Notes: generated from the letters alone by a model not told the origin. A stretch of 64,000 nucleotides of DNA from Palleronia sp. THAF1 (GCF_009363795.1 NZ_CP045420.1:1097001-1161000); one strand, 5' to 3'. Positions 16,622 through 25,693 are shown, counted from the first letter of the stretch. Made by a program: numbers and translations.

Positions 16622-18358
16622 ATGCCGACCAAGAAGAACCCGAACGACCTTCGATCCTCTCGGTGGTTCGGCCCTGATGATCTGCGCAGTTTCGGGCATC
16701 GCAGCCGGATGATGCAGATGGGGTATTCCGAGGAGGAGTTTCGCGGCAAGCCGGTCATCGGCATCCTGAACACCTGGTCCGAGATCAACTCCTGCCACGG
16801 TCACTTCCGCGAACGGGCGCGGGATGTGAAGCGGGGCGTGTTCCAGGGCGGGGGCTTCGGGGTCGAGATGCCGTCGCTGTCGGTGGACGAAAGCTTCACC
16901 AAGCCGACCAGTATGCTCTACCGCAACATGCTGGCGATGGAGACGGAAGAGATGATCCGCAGCCACCCCTTCGACGGCGTGGTGTTGATGGGCGGTTGCG
17001 ACAAGACCACGCCGGGGCTGGTCATGGGGGCGATCACGGCGGGCATTCCGTTCATCTACCTGCCCGCCGGGCCGATGCTGCGCGGGCATTACGCGGGCAA
17101 GATCCTGGGCTCAGGCTCTGACGCGTGGAAATACTGGGATGAACGTCGCGCGGGCAACATCACAGACGCCGAATGGCTGGGCGTGCAGGGCGGTATCGCG
17201 CGCTCGGTCGGCACCTGCATGACGATGGGGACGGCATCGACCATGACGGCGATCACCGACGCGATGGGTCTGACGCTGCCGGGCGCGTCGTCGATCCCCG
17301 CAGCCGACTCTGGCCACCAGCGCATGGGCGCCGATTGCGGCCGCCGCATCGTGGACATGGTGTGGGAGGACCTGACGCCGGACAGGATCATCACCGACGC
17401 ATCCGTCAGGAACGCTGCCATCATCGCCATGGCCACGGGCTGCTCCACCAACGCCGTCGTCCACCTGATCGCCATGGCCCGCCGCGCGGGCGTTGATCTG
17501 GCGCTCGACGATCTGGACGCGCTGGGCCGCACCACCCCGCTGATCGCCAACGTCCGCCCGTCGGGCAAGGACTACCTGATGGAAGACTTCTACATGGCGG
17601 GGGGCTTGCGCGCCCTGATGAAGCAGATGGAGGAGCGGCTGGACACCAGCTGCATCACCGTCACCGGCAAGACCATGGGAGAGAACCTCGAAGGGGCCGT
17701 GGTCTACAACGACGATGTCATCCGCCCGCTGTCGAACCCGGTCTACCACGAAGGCTCTCTGGCGCTGCTGCGCGGCAACCTGTGCCCCGACGGTGCGGTG
17801 ATCAAGCCCGCGGCTTGCGATCCGAAGTACCACGTCCACGAAGGCCCCGCGCTGGTCTTCGACAGCTACCCCGAGATGAAGACGGCGGTGGATGACGAAA
17901 ACCTGGAGGTCACGCCCGACCATGTGATGGTGCTGCGGAACGCAGGCCCGCTGGGCGGTCCGGGCTTCCCGGAATGGGGGATGCTGCCGATCCCCAAGGC
18001 GCTGATCAAGCAGGGCCACCGCGACATGCTGCGGATCTCGGACGCGCGAATGTCGGGCACGTCCTACGGGGCCTGCGTTCTGCACGTGGCCCCCGAAAGC
18101 TTCGTGGGCGGCCCGCTGGCGCTGCTGCAGAACGGCGACATGGTGCGGATGGACCTGCCGAACCGCACGCTGGATATGCTGGTGGAGGAGGACGAATTGG
18201 AACGCCGCCGTGCCGCGTGGCAAGCGCCCGAGCCGAAGTTCCAGCGCGGCTGGGGCTACATGTTCTCCAAGCATGTGGGCCAAGCCGACACAGGCTGTGA
18301 CTTCGACTTCCTAGAGCGATCCTTCGGCGAAGCCGCGGGTGAGCCGGATATCTTCTGA
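16622..18358 (+). CDS. IlvD/Edd-family sugar-acid dehydratase
   Basis: A 578-residue Fe-S dehydratase. The three cluster cysteines are in NSCHGH, GGCDKTTP and GTCMTMGTAST, and the C-terminal segment RISDARMSGTSYG is present. Overall it resembles L-arabonate dehydratases of rhizobia (RGKPVIGILNTWSE, PSGKDYLMEDF). Enzymes of this branch dehydrate aldonates or aldarates to 2-keto-3-deoxy acids. Next to uronate dehydrogenase and a lactonase, an aldarate (galactarate or glucarate) is the likely substrate here, which is not the usual one for the branch. ATG at 16622 follows GGGGTGATCC; an upstream in-frame start at 16589 is less well placed. Confidence 0.85.
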   Translation: MPTKKNPNDLRSSRWFGPDDLRSFGHRSRMMQMGYSEEEFRGKPVIGILNTWSEINSCHGHFRERARDVKRGVFQGGGFGVEMPSLSVDESFTKPTSMLYRNMLAMETEEMIRSHPFDGVVLMGGCDKTTPGLVMGAITAGIPFIYLPAGPMLRGHYAGKILGSGSDAWKYWDERRAGNITDAEWLGVQGGIARSVGTCMTMGTASTMTAITDAMGLTLPGASSIPAADSGHQRMGADCGRRIVDMVWEDLTPDRIITDASVRNAAIIAMATGCSTNAVVHLIAMARRAGVDLALDDLDALGRTTPLIANVRPSGKDYLMEDFYMAGGLRALMKQMEERLDTSCITVTGKTMGENLEGAVVYNDDVIRPLSNPVYHEGSLALLRGNLCPDGAVIKPAACDPKYHVHEGPALVFDSYPEMKTAVDDENLEVTPDHVMVLRNAGPLGGPGFPEWGMLPIPKALIKQGHRDMLRISDARMSGTSYGACVLHVAPESFVGGPLALLQNGDMVRMDLPNRTLDMLVEEDELERRRAAWQAPEPKFQRGWGYMFSKHVGQADTGCDFDFLERSFGEAAGEPDIF

Positions 18359-18423
18359 TGGCCCATGATCCAGTCACGGTTCCGCTGATTACTGGCCGCT
18401 GACGGATGCCACGATGACGACGA

Positions 18424-18443
18424 TTCGGACGTTCCTGTCCGAA
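18424..18443. other. Short perfect hairpin between dehydratase and RraA-like gene
   Basis: The sequence has TTCGGAC and GTCCGAA arms around a six-base loop, in the 139-base gap downstream of the dehydratase stop. There is no T-run, so it is not a classical terminator. It could stabilise the upstream mRNA or mark a regulator site. No other feature is seen in the gap. Confidence 0.35.
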
Positions 18444-18497
18444 AACGACCTGATTTGAAAGAAGCCGATATCTTTTCCAGTGTGAATAGGACCTATC

Positions 18498-19208
18498 ATG
18501 AAAGATGAGACCCGCGAAAAGCTGATGGATGTGTCGGTCGCCACGCTGGCGACCGCGCTCTACAAGCGTGGCCTGCGCAGCCAGGTGGTCCAGGGCGCCA
18601 ATCCGCTGGGCTGGAAGGGCAAGAACATGGTCGGTCCGGCCTATACTCTGCGCTACATGCCCGCCCGCGAGGATCGCAATCAACTGGTGGAGTTCCGCAA
18701 TCCCGAACACCCTCAGCGTGTCGCGATCGAGCAATGCCCCGCGGGCCATGTGCTGGTGATGGACAGCCGCAAGAGCGCCGCTGCCGCCTCTGCCGGGGAT
18801 ATCCTGATCACTCGTCTGATGAAGCGCGGCGGGGCGGGGATCGTCACCGACGGCGGGTTCCGCGACGCCGCCGTGATCGCCGAACTGGACATCCCGGCCT
18901 ACCACACGCGCCCCTCCAGCCCCACGAACCTGACCCTGAACGAGGCCATCGGCATCAATGAACCCATCGGCTGCGGCGACGCACCGGTCTTTCCGGGCGA
19001 CGTCATCGTCGGCGATGCGGACTGCGTCATCGTCATTCCGCAAGACATCGCGGACGAGGTGGCCGACGAGGCCGTCGAGATGACGGCCTACGAGGACTTC
19101 GTGGTCGAGCGCGTGAAAGACGGCGAATCCATTATCGGCCTGTATCCCTGCACCAAGGACGAGCACCGCGCCGCATTCGAAGACTGGCGCAAGGAGCGTG
19201 GCCGCTGA
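18498..19208 (+). CDS. RraA-like protein (HMG/CHA aldolase superfamily)
   Basis: A 236-residue RraA-family protein with the conserved core GAGIVTDGGFRDAAVI and the GDVIVGDADCVIVIP strand pair. Family members include RNase E inhibitors but, more often, metal-dependent aldolases that cleave 4-hydroxy-2-oxo acids to pyruvate plus an aldehyde, or decarboxylate oxaloacetate. The GD-x20-R-D pattern of active aldolases is plausibly present (GD in AGDIL, RD in FRDAA, spaced by about 20 residues). Downstream of a sugar-acid dehydratase, an aldolase acting on its keto-deoxy product is more likely than RNase control. Confidence 0.8.
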   Translation: MKDETREKLMDVSVATLATALYKRGLRSQVVQGANPLGWKGKNMVGPAYTLRYMPAREDRNQLVEFRNPEHPQRVAIEQCPAGHVLVMDSRKSAAAASAGDILITRLMKRGGAGIVTDGGFRDAAVIAELDIPAYHTRPSSPTNLTLNEAIGINEPIGCGDAPVFPGDVIVGDADCVIVIPQDIADEVADEAVEMTAYEDFVVERVKDGESIIGLYPCTKDEHRAAFEDWRKERGR

Positions 19209-19266
19209 GCGGTCTGGTCTATGATATCGTCGGCATGTGCCTTGCTTTTAAACTTGTAGGTCGCCG

Positions 19267-19561
19267 TGTCTGGACTTGCCCCGGCTTCGTGGAGATCGTT
19301 CAGCTAACGTCCGTTGCCTTTCGTTCGAAGGCGATGGGGGCTTTGGGAGTCGAGCGATGAATGTCGCCGAACAGGATTGTAGAAGCCATCGACAAATGCG
19401 GCGACAGCGGTTTCGGCCTGCGGGCAGGATCGCAGGGCGGCTGGCCACATCAGCTTCGACTTTAGGGTCTTGAAGACCGCGTCGACCATCGGGTTGAAGC
19501 TCCTATAGCTTTGTGTGCGCAGATGACTTTCGACAGGTCGTGCCGCAGCATCCTGATTCAA
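19267..19561 (-). mobile_element. IS3-family transposase C-terminal remnant
   Basis: The minus strand from about 19490 encodes VFKTLKSKLMWPAALRS then FVDGFYNPVRRHSSLDSQSP, the end of an IS3-family OrfB. The third catalytic acid, normally Glu in the E.FF.TLK segment, is Asp here. After QSP the frame slips at a run of five C: removing one restores the usual ending (IAFERKATDVS). All upstream transposase sequence is missing. The TGTCTGGACTTGCCCCGG at 19267-19284 looks like an IS3 terminal repeat. Nothing else recognisable is seen in 19209-19637. Confidence 0.8.
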
Positions 19562-19637
19562 GGCTGAAGGGCCGCAAGAAAGATCAAGGAAGATTGCCTG
19601 CGCGGCAACGACAAAGTTGCGTGAGGCTACTCCGGCA

Positions 19638-20714
19638 CTACTGAGCTGAAAGCGGCTTCGTCGGGACCTGTGTCGCGTACCAGGCCGATAGCGCGGCGAT
19701 ATCGTCGTCCGTCAGGTCTTGGGCCGATTTGGTCATCAGGTTCGATGTGTCGCCACCTCCACGCACCCCGCTGCGCCAGAGCCGAAGCTGCTGTGCAAGG
19801 AACGTCTCGCTTTGCCCCGCGAGGCGCGGAAAGCTGGCGGCGCGGGGCTGGTCGGCTTTCGGACCGTGGCAGGCAGTGCAGGCGGGAACGTCGCGGGTGC
19901 CGTTCGTCGCCAGTGCCTCGCCTGTGGCGATCAGGTCCGGATCGGCGGCTTCCGTTTCAGCAGACGCCGCGACGTCCTGCTCTGCGAACCAAGCGGCCAG
20001 TTCCATCAGCGCCTCTGAGCTGACGCGGGTCGCGGCGACATGCATGATGCCGCTTTCGCGCTCGCCATCAGCATAGGCCTGCAAGGTCTGTTCCAGATAG
20101 GCCTGGGGCTGGATATCGAGCCTTGGGATCAAGGGATTATTACTGAGACCGGAAACGCCATGGCACATGGCGCAATAGGGCAGATCATCCGGCGCTCCTT
20201 CGGGGGCAGGGGGATGCAGCGTCAGAGCGTCGTATTCGCCAGCGGCCATATCATCCACGCGCTGCAGGAAGGCGACGACCGGCCAGATGTCATCGGTTCG
20301 TTCGGCGGGCCAATAGGGCATACCGGACATCTTGACGCCTTCATCCACGATCCAGTGCAGTTCGTTCGGCGCCCAAGAGCCAACCGCTTCGACTATGTGG
20401 GGCGGGTGGGGGACCATGGCGGTCGGCACGGCCCAACGCTCTTCTCCTGGCCCGGCATGACAGGTCTTGCAGCCGCCATCGAAATGCTTGGCTCCCAAGG
20501 CGACCATGCCCGCTTGCGTCAGATCCGGGACCTCGCTTTGTGCGGGCGCGCGCAATTCCACCGAGTTGCGGAAGGTGGTGTGCAAAACCCACGGCGTTAT
20601 CGACCAATGCCCCTCGCGCGCGGATACGTTGTAAAGCCCGCCGAACACGACAGCCGCGCCGCCAACGGCGCCCAGCGCGGCAAGCGCGGCCAAGGTCTGA
20701 AGGATACGCTTCAT
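19638..20714 (-). CDS. Three-haem c-type cytochrome
   Basis: A 358-residue exported cytochrome with an N-terminal signal anchor (residues 4-28) and three CxxCH sites: CKTCH, CAMCH and CTACH. The first domain is followed by a tandem cytochrome c4-like pair (PRLDIQPQAYLEQTLQAYADGER; PRLAGQSETFLAQQLRLWRSG). It is the last gene of the oxidase operon, its start overlapping the CtaG-like gene by 4 bases. It is the probable electron donor, or an extra electron-transfer subunit, for the oxidase; a dehydrogenase partner is not encoded nearby. Confidence 0.88.
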   Translation of the reverse strand: MKRILQTLAALAALGAVGGAAVVFGGLYNVSAREGHWSITPWVLHTTFRNSVELRAPAQSEVPDLTQAGMVALGAKHFDGGCKTCHAGPGEERWAVPTAMVPHPPHIVEAVGSWAPNELHWIVDEGVKMSGMPYWPAERTDDIWPVVAFLQRVDDMAAGEYDALTLHPPAPEGAPDDLPYCAMCHGVSGLSNNPLIPRLDIQPQAYLEQTLQAYADGERESGIMHVAATRVSSEALMELAAWFAEQDVAASAETEAADPDLIATGEALATNGTRDVPACTACHGPKADQPRAASFPRLAGQSETFLAQQLRLWRSGVRGGGDTSNLMTKSAQDLTDDDIAALSAWYATQVPTKPLSAQ

Positions 20715-21277
20715 GCAGGTTCATCCTTGGTGAAATCCAGCGCGCCACCGACCAGCCACAGCCCGGCGATCAGGTAAACGGGCGTGCCGATGGCCAGCAT
20801 CAACATGCCGCCCGTCTGCTGTTCGGCAAGCGAGCCAACGCAGCCTTGCGCGTAAAGGACGCGGGGGGCGAGCGTCAGCAGCGCGCCCAGAAGCGTCATG
20901 TGCATCGAGGTCAGCAACAACCCCCCGGCCCCGGCCAAGCCGCCCGTGCGCAGGCACCCAGCCCAGACGATCACGCCCACCAACAGGAAGGTTGCCTGCT
21001 CGACAACAAAGGCCAGCGGGCGGAAGGCGGCAGCTTCATGCAGGACCGGCATGTGAAAGCCCCACACCGCGATGAACTCCAGCACCGCCCCGATCAGTGG
21101 GGATAGCGCCAGTGGGGATACATACGCCGGAAAGCCAAGCACGATGACGGGGGCCAGGATCGCGACCAGCCCCATGTGACGCACCATATGGGCAGGGAAC
21201 AAACCGACCCAATCGGCCCAGGGCAAGGCCCAGATCACGACCATCAGAGGCGGCGCAAGAAGGCACCACCGGGTCAT
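20711..21277 (-). CDS. CtaG-like cytochrome c oxidase assembly protein
   Basis: A 188-residue membrane protein with about five helices and a PF09678 (caa3-type CtaG)-like pattern: HMVRHMGLVAILAPVIVLG, VWGFHMPVLHEAAA, and a late SMHMTLLGALLTLAP segment with conserved His and Met. The family helps metallate the oxidase with copper. ATG at 21277 overlaps the stop of the upstream gene (ATGA). The open frame extends further upstream but then overlaps the previous gene with non-family sequence. Confidence 0.8.
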   Translation of the reverse strand: MTRWCLLAPPLMVVIWALPWADWVGLFPAHMVRHMGLVAILAPVIVLGFPAYVSPLALSPLIGAVLEFIAVWGFHMPVLHEAAAFRPLAFVVEQATFLLVGVIVWAGCLRTGGLAGAGGLLLTSMHMTLLGALLTLAPRVLYAQGCVGSLAEQQTGGMLMLAIGTPVYLIAGLWLVGGALDFTKDEPA

Positions 21278-21666
21278 CGGCAGGATCCGATCAGCAGGAT
21301 AGGCAGCAGCACGTAGACGACACCGATGGCCGACACGACCGCCAGCAGGACCGATACGTGGCCCAAGAAGCGATCGCGGCTTTCGACATCGTCGATCCCA
21401 GGCTGTGCGCCATCTTCGCCGTAGCCGCCCTCTGTCCAACTGCGCCAGCCGATCCAGCCGCTGGCGATGATGCCGGCAAGGGCGATGCCGGTGACGAGCA
21501 GCAGGAACAGATACAGTGGGGCGACATCGCCGTCCGCTGCCAGTTTCTCGCACCAGATCGCCGCAGAGCCGTAGCAGATCACGAAGTGAAACGCCCAGAT
21601 CCACGGGGCGATGGTGATCTTCATCAGGATGCCGACGCCGACACCGAACTCGTTGGGCCGGTTCAT
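21274..21666 (-). CDS. Small three-helix membrane protein of the oxidase operon
   Basis: A 130-residue protein with three predicted helices (about residues 18-38, 52-74 and 106-128). A charged loop (RSWTEGGYGEDG) lies between helices 2 and 3. No family was recognised. ATGA overlaps at both ends tie it tightly to the fused oxidase subunit and to the CtaG-like gene. A small accessory or fourth oxidase subunit is the simplest reading. Confidence 0.7.
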   Translation of the reverse strand: MNRPNEFGVGVGILMKITIAPWIWAFHFVICYGSAAIWCEKLAADGDVAPLYLFLLLVTGIALAGIIASGWIGWRSWTEGGYGEDGAQPGIDDVESRDRFLGHVSVLLAVVSAIGVVYVLLPILLIGSCR

Positions 21667-24251
21667 GCCATCCACCCCGGCAGCAGTCCGATGACCGCGC
21701 AGGTCACCAGCGCCTGCAGCGCAAGGAAGTGCCACATCAGCGTGACGTTGGTGATGTCAGCGTCGTAAAGTGGCGTCATCCGCCCGGCGATACTGCGGGC
21801 TAGGCAGTAGCCCTGCGAGATCAGGCCAAGGCAAAGGTGGGCCAGAAGCCAAACCGATATACCGCAGACCATGGCGGGATAGACGTGCTCGGTCGGGTTC
21901 AACTCTGCGATGGCAAGATAGACCGACGCGCCGCCCAGAACGGTGCAGGCGATGGCCCCGCCCAAAATGACCTGTGCCAGCCGGACGTTGCCATGGCGGT
22001 TAATGGAGTGGGCCGTGCGCGTGGCCGCCCACGACGCCACCAGCAGAATGGCCGCCGCAAGAACGGCGACGCCGTTGGCATGTTCAGCACCCGTTGGCGG
22101 GAAGTCGGGGCTGGCCGTCCAGTAGAAGAAGAAGCCGAAGACAAGGCTGGCGAAAGCCGTGGCGTCGCCCAGCATGGTAATCCAAACAGCCCACCACCCC
22201 GGCGCGTTGGCCCCGGACGCATAGCGCGGAAGGGTCAGACCCAACCCCACGTCGCTGACGGGCTTCTCTGGTATCTGTGCCGTGCTGGTCCATAGCCAAT
22301 AGAGCACGCAGGCAATCGCGCAGGCGCCGCTGATGATCGCGGGTAAATACCAGCTGAACGTCGGGAAGATGAACGCGCCGCCGGTGAATGCCGCTGCCAG
22401 AAGTGTTATGTAGGCCGGGCCGGTCACGCGCTGAATATGCTGCGGGCGCGCGTCGAGGACCGATGTGACGATGGTTTCGCGATGGCCGTACTCTGTATCG
22501 GGCAGGTAGTAGCGCCCCGCGTCCATACGTTCGACGATATGCGGCTGATCCCAAAGGGGATAGCGCGAAGTGACGAAGGGGATGGACCGCACGCCCCACT
22601 GTTCCTCTGGCACGTTATGAGACCACTCCAGCGTGCCCGCGTTCCAGGGGTTGCGCACGGGCGGTTCCGTTGCCTTCTTGGGCCGCAACAGGTCGTAGAC
22701 GAACACAAGAAAACCTGCCGCGATCACGAAGCTGGCCACGGTAGACAGCATGTTCAGCCAGCCCCAGTCGATCCCGTCTCCGTAGGTATAGACCCGTCGC
22801 GGCATCCCGATCAGGCCGGTGTAGTGCATCGGCAGGAAAGCCGCGTTGAAGCCGATGAAGATCAGCCAGAACGCCCAGCGGCCCAGCGTCTCGGACATCA
22901 TCTTGCCCTTCCGGAAGAACGGGAAGAAGTAATATACGCCCGCGATCACCGGGAAGATCATGCCGCCGAACAGCGTGTAGTGCAGGTGGGCGACGATGAA
23001 GTAGCTGTCGTGGACCGCCCAGTTGAACGGAGCAATGGCCAGCATCACGCCCGTAAGCCCACCCAGCACGAAGATCGCCAGTGCGCCCGCGATCCAGAGC
23101 ATCGGCAGCGACTTCTTGACCTTGCCGACCATCAACGTGGCCGCGAAGACGAAGATCTGGATCCCCGTCGGAATCACGACGGCCTCTGACGCGGCCGAGA
23201 AGAAGCCGAGCGAGATGTTCGGCAATCCGGTCGTGAACATGTGGTGGACCCACAGCCCGAACGACAGGAAGCCGACGCCCACGGCCGACAGCACGATCCA
23301 CGAATAGCCCACGATGGGACGTTGCGCGACGGTGGGGATGACCATGGCGGCGATGGCGATGGAGGGCAGGAAGATGATGTAGACTTCTGGATGCCCGAAG
23401 ATCCAGAACAGGTGCTGCCACAGCATCGGATCGCCGCCGCGCGTCGGATCGAAGAACGGCCAATCGAAGCTGCGCTGCATCTCGAACAGGAAGTCGCCCG
23501 CGATCAGGGGCGGGAAGGCGAACAGGATCATCCCTCCGACAACCAGCACGTACCACGCGTACAGCGGCATCAGGTTCACGCGCATTCCGGGCGGTCGACA
23601 CTTCAGAACACCCACGATCAGTTCGACCGCCGCCGCGATGGAGGCCACTTCGATGAACGACAGTCCCAAGAGCCAGATGTCGGCGCCGATACCCTCGTCC
23701 AGCGTCGACAGGGGCGGATACATGAACCAGCCGCCGCGCGGTCCGCTGTCGAACAGGACCGACCCCATGACGAAGATGCCGCCGATCAGGAAACACCAGT
23801 AACCGTAGGCCGACAGACGCGGGAACGGCATGTCGCGCGCGCCAAGAAAGGCGGGCAGCACAAGGATGCTGATCGCCTCGAACATGGGCACAGCGAAGAG
23901 GAACATCATGGCAGAGCCATGCATCGTGAAGAACTGGTTGTAGCGATCCGCATCGAGGAACGTGTTGTCCGGCACCGCCAACTGCACACGCATCAGCAGA
24001 GCCAACACACCCGCGGCCAGCATGAAGAACAGCGCGGTCAGCGAGTACCACGCCCCGACCTTGTCGTTATTGACGGCTGTAAAATAGAAGATGCCCTTGG
24101 GTTCGACCCAAGCCTTGCGCAAGCGATCCGCGTTCGCGGCCTGCCGCTCGTCGTCGACGGGCTGAGACAGCATTTCCTCCGTCGGGGGGAACGGCCCCTT
24201 GGGTTGCGGGCGGTTGGTGCCGGAATAGGGGGCGAACGGGTCGTCGGTCAT
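21663..24251 (-). CDS. Cytochrome c oxidase, fused subunits I and III
   Basis: An 862-residue haem-copper oxidase. The subunit I part (to about residue 530) has His111 and His424 (haem a), His287, His336 and His337 (CuB), Tyr291, His422 (haem a3), and the D-channel residues Asp140 and Glu289 of the A1 class. The K-channel lysine (Paracoccus Lys354) is Gln365 in PTGIQIF and the channel serine is Ala302. The C-terminal 280 residues form a subunit III-like helix bundle. It reduces O2 with electrons from CuA in the preceding gene. ATG at 24251 was chosen because it overlaps the subunit II stop by 4 bases and gives a cytosolic N-terminus. Confidence 0.92.
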   Translation of the reverse strand: MTDDPFAPYSGTNRPQPKGPFPPTEEMLSQPVDDERQAANADRLRKAWVEPKGIFYFTAVNNDKVGAWYSLTALFFMLAAGVLALLMRVQLAVPDNTFLDADRYNQFFTMHGSAMMFLFAVPMFEAISILVLPAFLGARDMPFPRLSAYGYWCFLIGGIFVMGSVLFDSGPRGGWFMYPPLSTLDEGIGADIWLLGLSFIEVASIAAAVELIVGVLKCRPPGMRVNLMPLYAWYVLVVGGMILFAFPPLIAGDFLFEMQRSFDWPFFDPTRGGDPMLWQHLFWIFGHPEVYIIFLPSIAIAAMVIPTVAQRPIVGYSWIVLSAVGVGFLSFGLWVHHMFTTGLPNISLGFFSAASEAVVIPTGIQIFVFAATLMVGKVKKSLPMLWIAGALAIFVLGGLTGVMLAIAPFNWAVHDSYFIVAHLHYTLFGGMIFPVIAGVYYFFPFFRKGKMMSETLGRWAFWLIFIGFNAAFLPMHYTGLIGMPRRVYTYGDGIDWGWLNMLSTVASFVIAAGFLVFVYDLLRPKKATEPPVRNPWNAGTLEWSHNVPEEQWGVRSIPFVTSRYPLWDQPHIVERMDAGRYYLPDTEYGHRETIVTSVLDARPQHIQRVTGPAYITLLAAAFTGGAFIFPTFSWYLPAIISGACAIACVLYWLWTSTAQIPEKPVSDVGLGLTLPRYASGANAPGWWAVWITMLGDATAFASLVFGFFFYWTASPDFPPTGAEHANGVAVLAAAILLVASWAATRTAHSINRHGNVRLAQVILGGAIACTVLGGASVYLAIAELNPTEHVYPAMVCGISVWLLAHLCLGLISQGYCLARSIAGRMTPLYDADITNVTLMWHFLALQALVTCAVIGLLPGWMA

Positions 24252-25225
24252 TTCAGCCCCTCCAGATAGGTGGCGAGCGCCGTAAGATCGGCTTCCGGCA
24301 GATCGTCGTAGGCTGGCATGTCGACCTCTGGTTTCAGATCGCCCGTGTGGTCGATCCAGGCCGCGAAGTTCTCTGCCGTTGGGGCAAGGATCCCCGCCCC
24401 GATGCTTAGGCGGCTTCCCACGTGGGTCAGGTCCGGGCCGACCTGGCCAACAGCGGGCGTGCCCCGAACGGCATGACACGCGCCGCAACCTTGTTCGGCG
24501 AAGACTATTGCGCCCCGCGTCGCAGCGGCTCCGTCGGGCGCTACCGCGGGCGCTGCCTGTTCTTCCAACCAAGCTGCGAAATCATCCGGCTCCATCGTCA
24601 CCACTTCGAACGCCATCAGCGCGTGCGAGGCGCCGCAGAACTCGGCGCATTGACCGCGGAAGGTGCCGGGCTGTGTCGGCTCTAGCGTCAGTATGGTTTC
24701 GCGACCGGGAAACATGTCCATCTTGCCGCCTAAGGCGGGGATCCAGAACGAATGGATCACTTCTGCGCTGCTCAGCTGGAACGTCGTGCGCTGGCCGACC
24801 GGCAGGCGTATCTCATTGGCAGAGATCACGGGCGCGTCGGCACCTTCGGGCAGGTAGGCGACACGCCACCACCACTGCTCTCCCATCACCTCGACCCGCA
24901 ATCCCGATCCCGGAGCGCGCTGGTCGGGCATCATCGACAAGCCCCATGCCAAGAGCGCGGCGATCACCACCGTGGGAAACACGATCCCGCCGCCGACGAT
25001 CAGCTTGCGAGCGATCCCTTCGTCGTAGTGGCGAGGGCTGAGATGGTGGAAGAACAGCATCATCCCGTTGACCAGCAACCAGATGACGACAAGACCGACG
25101 AGCATGACCCAGAACAGCGTCAGCAGCGAGGTCGAGTCTGCGCCGGCGGGGGCAAGAACGGACTGTCGGCCACTGCACCCCGATAGAAGAATGCCAGCAG
25201 CAGCCGAAAGGATCAGCCGCTTCAT
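24248..25225 (-). CDS. Cytochrome c oxidase subunit II with C-terminal haem c domain
   Basis: A 325-residue lipoprotein subunit. The lipobox LLSGC is at about residues 14-18, followed by two membrane helices. The cupredoxin domain has QWWWRVAYLP and the CuA motif GQCAEFCGASHALM with an upstream His in VIHSFWIP. A cytochrome c domain follows (CGACH near residue 240, axial Met in DMPAYDDL). This caa3-like arrangement receives electrons from soluble cytochromes. ATG at 25225 was chosen because MKRLILSAAAG is a proper lipoprotein signal; the frame also opens upstream without one. First gene of the oxidase operon. Confidence 0.9.
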   Translation of the reverse strand: MKRLILSAAAGILLSGCSGRQSVLAPAGADSTSLLTLFWVMLVGLVVIWLLVNGMMLFFHHLSPRHYDEGIARKLIVGGGIVFPTVVIAALLAWGLSMMPDQRAPGSGLRVEVMGEQWWWRVAYLPEGADAPVISANEIRLPVGQRTTFQLSSAEVIHSFWIPALGGKMDMFPGRETILTLEPTQPGTFRGQCAEFCGASHALMAFEVVTMEPDDFAAWLEEQAAPAVAPDGAAATRGAIVFAEQGCGACHAVRGTPAVGQVGPDLTHVGSRLSIGAGILAPTAENFAAWIDHTGDLKPEVDMPAYDDLPEADLTALATYLEGLK

Positions 25226-25693
25226 AGAACGCCTTCGCCCAAGGCAATGCGGTATCCGGACCAACTCATGGCACTGTTCTCTCTTCACTCGGCCGTGATA
25301 TAGGACCATCGCTGCTGCCGACGACTTTTTTTAGTTGCCAACCTTTCCCACCTCCCGTCAACGCAGTTTGAGGTGGCGTTCGGCGGTGTTGGTCGCCACG
25401 GAGCACGGTGCCACCGTCGGGCGTGGCAGCCGTGATCGCCTTGAACTGCGTCAATCATCACTTCGATAGATTAATATTTGAGCACCTGCGACCTGCGCTC
25501 GGAAATTCACCTATCCAAGAATGACTCCCCAAAGTGCCCCGCGCAGCCTGTGCGGGCCGCGGGGACATGCGGCTCGCCTCTTCGATCAGCGGCAATTCCT
25601 TAAGTTGTCGCGTCGCTCATTTCGCGCAGGGTGCCCGGCTGTTCGGGCGGGCCGTCACCAGCGGATTTCCTGCGCCAGAACCAAGGACTTCTG
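25226..25693. other. Divergent intergenic region between oxidase and urea-transport operons
   Basis: These 468 bases must hold the promoters of both operons. They include a T8 tract near 25325, an AT-rich patch at 25455-25485 and one FNR/CRP-like palindrome listed separately. No convincing gene was seen: the short frames here lack family features and ribosome sites. Confidence 0.6.
25441..25454. promoter_or_regulatory. Possible FNR/CRP-family site TTGA-N6-TCAA
   Basis: TTGAACTGCGTCAA matches the symmetrical FNR-type core (TTGA-N6-TCAA) except for A at the fifth base. It lies 216 bases upstream of the oxidase subunit II start and 240 bases before urtA. About one such match is expected by chance in 64 kb, so only its position gives it weight. 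Confidence 0.25.

Noticed and set aside
25266-25454. A 62-codon minus-strand frame upstream of the oxidase operon
   Set aside because: No motif, no ribosome site, and it covers the expected promoter region.
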